A DNA stretch of 15,406 bases from NCBI RefSeq assembly GCF_000003605.2, contig NW_003119426.1, positions 1 to 15,406 of the forward strand, read 5' to 3'. This DNA comes from Saccoglossus kowalevskii. Its lineage: Eukaryota > Hemichordata > Enteropneusta > Harrimaniidae. Positions within the stretch are counted from its first letter, which is position 1. Each line of letters opens with the position of its first letter. Shown here piece by piece: positions 8,021 through 15,406 of the stretch. The notes beneath the pieces were generated by a model. The model saw nothing but the letters and a program-made list of their open reading frames with translations. It ran no database searches and had not been told where the DNA came from. Both the position numbers and the translations under genes were made by a program.

Positions 8021-11000
8021 CTAGGAATGAGAAAACATAATCAGAATATGTAAGGAAGAAGAGATTTGACAAATTACATCAAACATCATGATTCTATTGT
8101 TTTTAGTAACAGATGATGAATAAAAGGCTAAAGACTTATTTTAAATGAAATTTGCAAGATTTAATTATTCAATGGTGTGGAAAACAAGTTCTTACCAGTT
8201 TTAGAAGCAGCCAGATTGTGACAGCTTATGTCTAATAAAACATCCAAGTCTTCTTCGTCACATGTGCCAAATATATTCTGTGGCCACACAACTCTGTTGT
8301 TAAGAATGGAAGAGGAAGTATTTGTTTACTATAAACCACTTTATTTCACATTGCTAGGAATTTTTCCCGATTTGTTAATTTTACTGCAAGCATGACAACA
8401 AATTCCATGTGAGAAGCTGACACTCCATGTCTTGGCACCAATACAAATTTTCCCTGCTACAAAATTTCATGATTTTCACCAACTCACAAATTTGTCTCAC
8501 ACAAAATTCAAAAGGTTCACAGCATGAAACTTATTGTATCAAGACTGCTGAAGGACATTTCAAGAAAGAGTACAACATGATAGTGTTTTCCAATAGATAA
8601 TTTCTATCCCCTCCCCAAAAACAAAACTGTTTACCATAGTTGCATGTCCCTGTATTCTCTAGCATGTTTGATGTGAAACAATGTTTATAGAAATCTGACA
8701 AACAAATATGTAGAAGTGATAAAAATGGCAGTGACAGTGATCCAATCATGGATGAGACCAAGAGAGCAATTATTATTACCTGAAATGTCTAATATACTTG
8801 ACTGCACTTGCATACTGTTTACTGGTGAGACAATCCAACAATGCAACTCTAGCTTTCTCAATCGTTTGTGGAGTCTCATTTTCACTGACATGTGACTGTA
8901 TTTTACCGCTGTCTATTTCAGTTATAGCGTGCTTCAAATCTTGCCTTGCCATCGTAACCTCCTTAGAATAGTCAGTTATCTAAAATAAGAAATGAAATGA
9001 TTTAGTAAAAGATTTTTTAGGATTGATCATGTTCCAGTGTAAATATCCAGCTCGCTAGGACAGTACCTGTACTGTCAGTAATGACAAATTGTCCATTGGC
9101 ACACGAATATAAATGTTATAAACTCATGCCATGTGAACGTGGAAATCTCTTTATTTGTTTTTATCAAACTTTTCTCTTCAAACCTTTGTGTTGATTCAGA
9201 AACACACTATCAAACTATCAAAGAAACCAGAGAGCTTGTTTATTTCGTAATTTTGAGCTACATCCTACGCCCTACTTTTTACAAATAAATACATCAGGCA
9301 ATATGTAACACTTATAAAAGTATGTATTCTAACACACGAAATAAAATAATCCCCAAAACAACATGGAATACAGTCAACGTATGTCATCTTTCACAAACTA
9401 AACCAATTTATTTCCAGATTGTTTTCAAAAATCCGCAGTCTACAATGATTTCTGTCTGTCATTTGGTACAAAATTATGACATTCATGGGGTTAAGCACCG
9501 TTTTAATTATAACGTGTATATGTATATCAGCCCTAGGACTCATGCAAAGTGTGAAAGAGATAAAAACAGGAGATTGATAATACTTTGCTATGATTTTCAG
9601 ACATTAGTTGCAATTTCAAAAGAATTTCATAGCCTTAACAAAGCAACAACAGTTATAAATACGTCTGTCGCTACTCTGTCGGCATTTGTTTTCCCATTTA
9701 ATAGTCCAAATCAGACGTCTTCATAAATAATTGATAACAAGGTACTAAAGCTTAGTAATTTTATTTGAAAGAAATAACACTGAATTTTAACATACATATT
9801 TGTTGACACAATAAACAAATCCTCCCATACATACACCATACATACATGTACATGTATCACCTATTACCGGTACCTACATCTGTACAGTAATTGCTCTATT
9901 AGAAGTGCATCTGATGCATAGATTCTAACATCAATAGCCACCTTACCTGTTGATTTTTGCTGGCAGTGTTCAATAAATTGATTAACTTGGAATAACTTTC
10001 AAATAACATTAGCAGCTGGAAATGCAGACTGTAGAGACATTTGCACAACTCAGTTTGCTGAAAGAAAGGGAAGTAAGTGAGAACAAACATCCACTGAATA
10101 CAAGACGTGAGTGGGGACTGGTTGGACAATGCTATCATGCTTCTATTGTGCTTGGCAGAGAAAACATAGAAACACTATGCAAGCCCTGCCAATTGGGTAA
10201 TGATATAGTCATGTCGAATTGATAGGAAGAGAATTACAATAATTTGTTATAAGAATATTATTGACAGACCAATAAAACCATTTTACAACTAAATTCCATT
10301 TCACACACACACACACAGATGTTATATTGAAAATGACAACACCAAGGCCATAGTGCATGTTGATAATATTAAGAAAAAGTACATTTATAGGATCTTGGTA
10401 TGTCACACATGTCACATGTAGTCATTTTAGGGACAAATCTCTCTTTTATTGAATTGTATTCTATATACTGAAACAAAATCAAAACAGTTGTGATAAAGAG
10501 GACTGTATCATAGTTCACTTTCAGGGTGCATAACACCAAGAGCCAAATGATTTCCAAGATATTTTCCAAACTTTCTTTCATTTTGACCTTAATTCAGGCC
10601 AACATCATCCCCAAAGTTCATCAACGTTCTGAGGATATGGTAGTTCCCTGCAGCAAATCAGCCTTTCTAAAATGAAGAAATTTAAAGACTTTTTTCTTGT
10701 AATTTAAAGACAACTCAAAGACTTTCCAGATCTCAAAAAATCCTTTCAAAGGATTTTCCCAACGCTATGGATCCTGACTTCTACTTGTAATTTTTCTCGA
10801 ATTAAGTCAAATAAATTAATGAGCTTGAATGAAGTAACACATATGTAAATATATTTTATGTGCTGATGGATTGACAGATTGTACAGCAAACAAAATGTGA
10901 ACCATGGTGGTAGTATGGCTACCAATGCATTTGGGTTTAAAAACTTTTTTTTATTTTGTAGTATACAGAACACAATTTGTGACAGCTAAACTCCAAAAAA

Positions 11001-14000
11001 GACTACCTGTGACAGTGTGTGTGCCAGTGTTTTAATTTTTGAAGCACTTATTATGGACACACATGTATTGACTAATTAATTAGTCCAGCAAGGTAATAGC
11101 TAACACCAATTTAAAAATGCCATGAAAAAAAACTTTTTAAAATATTGTTGACTCTTCTGTGTTAATCTCACATCAAATTCATAGAAATAGGTGATTTCAA
11201 TTTCAATTTAACAGAAATTGATCCGAAAATTGCTATATCCAATTATATATCCCTTGCAACATAAAATATTCCAAGGAACACTGTCAGTGGTGTTTTTAAC
11301 GTTATAAAAGTAGAACACTCATTTATTTATCAAAAGTATTATTATATTTGACAGGGATGCTTGTATATGAAATGAAATTGTATACTTGTGCTCAAATGTG
11401 GAATGCTTGTAGGATTCACAATTTCAATTTGAATCAAAGTCCATAAATCACATTTGAAAATGTCCATGAATGCCAGCTTAGGATTAAAAGTTTCGAAGTA
11501 TAAGCAAAATGTTTACAATGTTGTAAGAAAGATTGATAAAGAATAGGCAATATTCCTGATCAGTTCGGTGCCTGCTGTACAAGAGTTGCAAATAACCAAA
11601 TTAATTTTAAAATTGTTTTGCTGCAAATAATTTGATACACTTATTATACACATATTTAATACATGAATGAACCAATCACATGGCTAGTTTCTTTTGAGAT
11701 AATGAAAAATCTAGAAAATTAAGTATTTTATGCATGCCAACTAGTTAGCGGTATCTTAAAATACACCTACTTTGTAACTATTTGGATTTTGTTTTGGTTC
11801 ATCATTGAAATCTAAAATGAGGTTCTTGAAATATAAAAGACTAAATTAAATAATGATTATATGTATTAAAATTAGGTAACTATTTAAAATGAATTGGTTT
11901 GAACCTATTATTAATCTGATCTGTGATTTTTCAGCTACAATTTGGTTTGCACAACATTTGTGATTCACCACCAACTTCCCTTATAAATACACATTCCTGA
12001 CAGGTGGCTCTGATTGGCTGAAACCGGTCAAGTGATACGATTTGTATCGTAATAAAGTGCATCATGGGAATTAAGCATATTGCGTTCATAAATGGAAGAC
12101 CGTAAGTTATGAAAAAAACTTGGGGATCGAATTTGATCAAAACTACAATGTCTTCCTCTTAGAAGAAATGAAATATTTAAACGGTGAAAAGCAACTCATT
12201 TAAGCTTGGCAGAGTGTGCATATATACTAGTGAATACAATCTGATTGAAAGCAGATATAGGTAGATGTTCTAGTTACTAATCTCAGTTCACCAGTGTACA
12301 CCACTTTTAAGTACATCTGACCAACTACCTATGAAAAGTCATGTTGAAGCAGCTCTCCTCTGACAGCATTTATAAACCAATTACATTGATCAGTTGCAGG
12401 CAATGTAGAATGATGAACAAAATTAAAAGTGACAGGAACATCTACCTACATCAGATTGTATTCAGACTGTAGTAAAGGCTATCAGCAACACACAAAAGCA
12501 AATACTGTACACTCAAAACAATAACTTAACATTAAAGCGAGAGGATCGTCACCTGTGCACGAATTGAGTCCCAAGCAATGATAACAACAAATGCTAAAAT
12601 GCAAAGGCTCATGAGTAGACGCTTGTTTGTAAACAATGACACGCTAAGGCCATCTGACGCACACGCAGGTGACGACTCCCCCGATTTAAATTAATTGAAA
12701 GCTGGCTGAAAACTTTCAAAACCATCTATATCTAAATTTGCGCAAAGTAATCAACCTGAATATCACATGGTAGAAATCTTAGATAAATACTTAAGGCAAT
12801 GATTCAAAAATTTTACGTTTTTATGAAATGGCAAACCCTTGCTTACAGCCAGCATAGAAGTTAAGATATGGTTGAACTGTACTGTACTGTACTTTACCAT
12901 ACCAGAACAGTGAATGGTGGAAAGTGATGGGAAAAGGCGAAGGAAAAAAAATTAACAACATGACCCAAACAAAGATGATAAACATCTACTTACAAAATAG
13001 ATCTCATCCTACGAGATGAAGGATAGCATTAGTAGAAAAGAGTAAGAGTGGAAAGAATAGCATATATTAGTAAATCAAAGATGATGTATTGTGAAGGTAT
13101 CACACTGCCATACAATGTATTGAGATCACACTATGTTTCTACCATTTTGGGTTTTGTGGTGACGCCTGAATCCCAGATACAGCCATGTTTTTGAATTTCA
13201 AACAAAAACCAGAAGTGATCATTTTGTGGATCGAGAAAACTGCAGTTTGAAAGAGATTAATATACGGGCATCATGTTTGAGCAAAGTAAAATAATTTGCT
13301 GTATTCTTTCATGTTGGTGACATGTCACATGATTATAGATTTCACCATATTGTTTCAGATGCAAAGAAAAGTAACATTGCCAGCTAAGTTGCTCACTGGT
13401 TTTCTATATGATTCTCAAGATCATTGTGTGATTGGAACAAATTGGGTCAAACAAATATCAAAGTAAAATAGTTTGATCTAATTAGTTCTAACCATGTAAT
13501 GATCTTGAGCGAGCTTTGCAAACCAGTCAGCAATTTAGCTGGCCAGGTTGCTGTTTGTTGTCTGAAACAATATGGTGGAGACTGAAATATACAATTATTT
13601 GTCTACACTGTACATCTAACTACATCTGACCAGTTACCCAATGAAATCGTGCTAAAGTCTCAAAGGTTCAGCAACTAATTAGAACTCATACTACTGAGCA
13701 CTCTTAGACTAGTTAAAGGGGCACTTCCAGTTGAGCCTAATCTCACAACAAATTTACTTTCTGGATTAAAATAACAATGAATAACAAAAGATAGATTAAC
13801 TATGTAAACAACATAAACAATAGTGTCCCATGATTCTTTGGTGCAATCCATGGGATTGAGCGGTTCCCCTTTAAAGGATGATTCATTTGGTCAGATGTAG
13901 TTAGTGTCTATGTACTCCAGTGAATGTAATTATGAAAAAAAAAACGAACCACCAAAAATATTTTATCAAACTGTCAATTGCCACTACATTTGAGTCAAAA

Positions 14001-15406
14001 TTAAATCACAAGTTCAAGTCTGAAAGATTAATGCAAATGGCAAAAAGTAGACGATTATAATTATTGACATCAGGACAAATTGTGATGTTATGTTTTGTCA
14101 TGGAATACACATATACAATATTGGGACATAGCTGTAATCTATAACCCATCATCTCACACACACATGTATCAAGCAATCAGAATCAGTTAGAAGATGAAAA
14201 GAGAGATAAACAGCACATTGCTTGAACACAACAAGAAAAAAAATATGAAAAAGATATTAATAAGCAGCCTGTACCTGCTCCTCGGTGTTACGATTATCTA
14301 CCAAATCAGCCTGGAAAGCAGAAAGATGGCAAATAGATGGAATGATGATATTTAACTGCAGAGTGATCATAAGCGGCATTATATTTACTGTATTCAGATA
14401 GCAAAATGACAAGCAGCATTTTAACACGGCACCAGCTTAATATGCATTCAAAATGGCAACCTTTTTAAAAAAAATACAAGCATGTATTCTTACATGCAAA
14501 GAGTCACAGCACCCAGTGATTCATTACCACCCATTAATGCAATTAAAAAAATAATACAGCACTTGAGAATTTACACAAGATAACGCTGGTGACCAGCTAA
14601 AATAGATGAAGAAACTGCCCATGTTTGACACAGAGTTTTAAGTTCAGGAAATATATATTAGTGTATATGTAAAACCCATGTTATATACTTACAGGAGAAC
14701 CCAATGTCTGCATTTTCAAAGATGATTTAATATTGTCCAAACACTGTTTAGGAAAAATAAAATAATATTAACATAAAATACACTAATGTCAAATTATTGA
14801 CAATATCCTAATTCTGGATAGCATGTGTAGCTTTTCAAGAGTAAAAATTTAAATGCAATTTAGACACAGAAGAATTACAAAAAATACAAAGACAGTATTT
14901 ATAACTTGTGTACTGTAGAATACTTTATTTCCGCTTAGGAATTTATTATCGCTATTTTTGCTGAAGGGATGCTTCAGTGAAAATAAAATCCAGTGAATAT
15001 ACTTTTTTTCCTATATTTTACATTCAACTTATCAAAAATCAGTGAAAATAAATTCCATACAAAACATCTAAAAAGCCCTTTCAGCAAAAAATTAATTTCA
15101 GCTAAAATTTTTATAGTATTTAATACACACATCTATAGACTTACAGTACAATCAAACACTTTAACACATGTAATTCAAATTTGATATCTTAGCGCATCAG
15201 CTACATCAGAATAGTGCTAAAACTGTCCAAATTACACCTGAAAAGCACCAAAAAAGTTTTGATGAAACATTAATGAGAACAATAGCAATCCCAATACTTG
15301 GAGTGTAACGTACCTCAACAGTAGAATCTCTTTTCTTGATATATGTATCATAATGTTCCTGGATCTCCAACACAACAAACTTGTGCCTCTCCAGCAGCTT
15401 ACAGGA
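7869..15406 (-). CDS. FRY: Protein furry homologue (FRY/FRYL), C-terminal 246 residues in seven exons
   Basis: Furry is a scaffold of about 3,000 residues, built mostly of HEAT/ARM-like repeats. It binds and activates NDR-family kinases (Tricornered/STK38) with MOB and shapes cell polarity, dendrites and spindle microtubules. Only the C-terminus is here. The coding join on the minus strand is 15406-15314, 14743-14693, 14310-14275, 10057-9947, 8979-8780, 8293-8196 and 8020-7869. All introns are GT-AG, and phases fit (0,0,0,0,2,1). The identity rests on the C-terminal pattern: CKLLERHKFVVLEIQEHYDT, LYSLHFQLLMLFESYSKLI, FRVVWPQNIFGTCDEEDLDV with the hallmark RxxWPxxIFG, then SRLMDVNIQLRASLKML. 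Family recognition is from memory, not alignment. FRY and FRYL cannot be told apart; an invertebrate would have one furry. The tail after RASLKML is serine- and glutamate-rich. Confidence 0.87.
8196..8293 (-). CDS. FRY: furry exon carrying the WPQNIFG motif
   Basis: 98 bases. The acceptor aacaacag has a weak pyrimidine tract and the donor is CTG|gtaagaac. It enters in phase 2, finishing the arginine of FRVVWP, and leaves in phase 1. It encodes VVWPQNIFGTCDEEDLDVLL, the most diagnostic Furry C-terminal stretch in the window, followed by DISCHNLAASKT. It is too short to appear as a simple ATG reading frame. Confidence 0.88.
8294..8779 (-). other. furry intron, 486 bases, nothing else recognised
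   Basis: GT-AG intron between the exons ending at 8780 and starting at 8293. No repeat or RNA is seen in it. The reading frames across 8531-8891 are shadows of the exon and intron. Confidence 0.7.
8780..8979 (-). CDS. FRY: furry exon, helical acidic segment
   Basis: 200 bases, acceptor tattttag and donor CAG|gtaata, giving 66 codons plus two bases. It encodes ITDYSKEVTMARQDLKHAIT, a charged linker with NETPQTIEKA and then LTSKQYASAVKYIRHF. Helix-rich, no transmembrane segment. It is an in-frame continuation of the exon at 9947-10057. Confidence 0.88.
8980..9946 (-). other. furry intron, 967 bases
   Basis: A GT-AG intron. It includes an open plus-strand frame of 134 codons (9322-9726) that I do not recognise, and a CATA-rich simple repeat at 9826-9857. 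No clear mobile element is visible. Confidence 0.65.
9826..9857. repeat. CATA/ACATG-rich simple repeat
   Basis: Imperfect CATACATACA-type tetranucleotide repeat inside a furry intron. Confidence 0.7.
9947..10057 (-). CDS. FRY: furry exon, leucine-rich helix
   Basis: 111 bases, exactly 37 codons, phase 0 at both ends, with acceptor ctttctttcag and donor CAG|gtaagg. It encodes QTELCKCLYSLHFQLLMLFE and then SYSKLINLLNTASKNQQ, a strongly amphipathic leucine-rich helix consistent with the coiled-coil/leucine-zipper region reported at the C-terminus of animal Furry proteins. Confidence 0.9.
10302..10317. repeat. (CA)8 microsatellite
   Basis: Eight uninterrupted CA dinucleotides in the large furry intron. 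Confidence 0.9.
12056..12071 (-). promoter_or_regulatory. ZNF143/Staf-like motif within the furry intron
   Basis: The minus strand reads TTCCCATGATGCAC, a second good fit in this window to the Staf/ZNF143 core. Just beside it lies a 6-bp hairpin TACGAT-TTGT-ATCGTA near 12036-12053. No RNA gene or transcription start is evident nearby. Confidence 0.25.
12232..12463. mobile_element. Foldback MITE-like element in furry intron
   Basis: Left arm GAATACAATCTGAT (12232-12245) and TAGGTAGATGTTC (12258-12270) are perfect reverse complements of ATCAGATTGTATTC (12450-12463) and GAACATCTACCTA (12436-12448). The left arm has 12 extra bases between its two blocks. The arms extend inward with weaker pairing through TTCACCAGTGTACA. 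The family 12-mer TACATCTGACCA sits at 12311-12322. The element is about 232 bases long and non-coding. Confidence 0.6.
12546..12675. repeat. 130-base inverted repeat with 10-bp perfect ends
   Basis: TCGTCACCTG (12546-12555) is the exact reverse complement of CAGGTGACGA (12666-12675). The enclosed 110 bases have more CpG than their surroundings. No target-site duplication is visible. It could be a small MITE or chance. Confidence 0.35.
12876..12893. repeat. (ACTGT)3 short tandem repeat
   Basis: Three and a half perfect copies of the pentamer ACTGT. Confidence 0.85.
13343..13577. mobile_element. Near-palindromic foldback element, arms about 108 bases
   Basis: The left arm (13343-13452) and right arm (13471-13577) are inverted copies. 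CACCATATTGTTTCAGA matches over 17 of 17 bases, AGCTAANTTGCTNACTGGTTT over 19 of 21, CTCAAGATCATT over 12 of 12, and the inner 27 bases over 19. The loop is only 18 bases (13453-13470). Weaker pairing continues outward to about 13319 and 13601. It is non-coding and is transcribed as part of the furry intron. It is either a foldback MITE or a recent inverted duplication. Confidence 0.7.
13606..13922. mobile_element. MITE of the TACATCTGACCA family interrupted by a nested element
   Basis: CTAACTACATCTGACC (13616-13631) is the exact reverse complement of GGTCAGATGTAGTTAG (13889-13904), with looser pairing outward that includes GTACAT. With the nested element removed it would be about 159 bases, close to the related element at 7354-7530. 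It abuts the foldback ending near 13601. Confidence 0.6.
13717..13870. mobile_element. Nested element flanked by TTAA duplications
   Basis: AGGGGCACTTCC at the left and GGTTCCCCT at the right form short inverted ends (AGGGG perfect). Both sides are flanked by TTAA (13713-13716 and 13871-13874). A TTAA target duplication is typical of piggyBac-type and some other DNA transposons. The 154-base element is non-coding, thus a MITE. The ends are short, so the class is an inference. Confidence 0.5.
14275..14310 (-). CDS. FRY: furry 36-base microexon
   Basis: Exactly 12 codons (ADLVDNRNTEEQ), phase 0 at both ends, with a good acceptor tgctttccag and donor CAG|gtacag. It separates the SLKMQTLGSP exon from the QTELCKC exon. 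Skipping it keeps the frame, so it may be an alternatively used cassette. It is supported by strong splice sites and reading frame, but the residues are polar and poorly diagnostic. Confidence 0.75.
14311..14692 (-). other. furry intron, 382 bases, nothing else recognised
   Basis: A GT-AG intron between the 51-base and 36-base exons. AT-rich, no repeat or RNA seen. Confidence 0.7.
14693..14743 (-). CDS. FRY: furry 51-base exon
   Basis: 17 codons, CLDNIKSSLKMQTLGSP, phase 0 at both ends, with acceptor tcctaaacag and donor CCT|gtaagt. CLDNIKSSLKMQT continues the conserved helical pattern of the Furry C-terminus. Confidence 0.85.
14744..15313 (-). other. furry intron, 570 bases, nothing else recognised
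   Basis: A GT-AG intron, AT-rich. The 63-codon plus-strand frame at 14993-15184 is low-complexity and unsupported. Confidence 0.7.
15314..15406 (-). CDS. FRY: furry exon, truncated by window edge
   Basis: At least 93 bases (31 codons), open to the right edge, ending in phase 0 with donor GAG|gtacgt. It encodes SCKLLERHKFVVLEIQEHYD and then TYIKKRDSTVE, a charged helix matching the expected Furry C-terminal region. The upstream acceptor is outside the window. Confidence 0.85.

Larger units (their letters stand above)
10058..14274 (-). other. Large furry intron, 4,217 bases, rich in foldback elements
   Basis: A GT-AG intron between the 36-base exon and the exon at 9947-10057. The part from 10058 to about 12230 holds only a CA microsatellite and AT-rich sequence with no supported exon. 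The part from 12232 to 13922 holds three foldback elements and a small inverted repeat, listed separately. 13923-14274 shows nothing recognised. Confidence 0.7.

Noticed and set aside
10022-10222. 66-codon plus-strand frame
   Set aside because: It is the antisense shadow of the furry exon at 9947-10057 extended into the intron.
11931-12140. 69-codon minus-strand frame in the large furry intron
   Set aside because: No compatible splice sites or family match; furry reads continuously without it.

Overview
This is a stretch of AT-rich metazoan nuclear DNA. The evidence is a U2 spliceosomal RNA gene with a Pol II-type snRNA promoter, a split protein gene with GT-AG introns, and several foldback (MITE-like) elements in introns and flanks. 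There are no bacterial operons, ribosome binding sites or phage genes. The phylum cannot be fixed from the sequence. An invertebrate is most likely, because the protein is clearly the animal Furry family but differs from vertebrate copies.

Left edge (1-724): two tandem copies of U2 snRNA on the minus strand. The left copy (1-136) has an intact 5' end, branch-point recognition sequence and Sm site, and its 3' end runs off the window. It has an upstream octamer in the usual enhancer position. The right copy (544-703) keeps 160 of about 187 nt. Its 5' 27 nt and proximal promoter were removed by a deletion with an ATG microhomology at both breakpoints, so it is a U2 pseudogene at the edge of the tandem copies seen here.

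Middle (about 725-7868): no recognisable protein gene. It holds a CpG-rich island-like insert with a perfect Pol III B-box (931-1135), a tRNA-minihelix-like hairpin (2186-2225), a striking four-way cloverleaf-like fold (2614-2704), microsatellites, two long unassigned minus-strand reading frames with cysteine pairs (6094-6783) and one foldback element (7354-7530).

Right half (7869-15406, minus strand): the last seven coding exons seen of a furry (FRY/FRYL) homologue. They splice in frame to 246 C-terminal residues ending in a stop at 7869; the gene enters from the right edge. All six introns have GT-AG ends and compatible phases. One exon is a 36-nt in-frame microexon. The 4.2-kb intron that follows it carries three foldback elements, one of them holding a nested element bounded by TTAA. 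The mobile-element content is therefore concentrated in this intron, and most of it would be transcribed within furry pre-mRNA, where it could form long double-stranded RNA.
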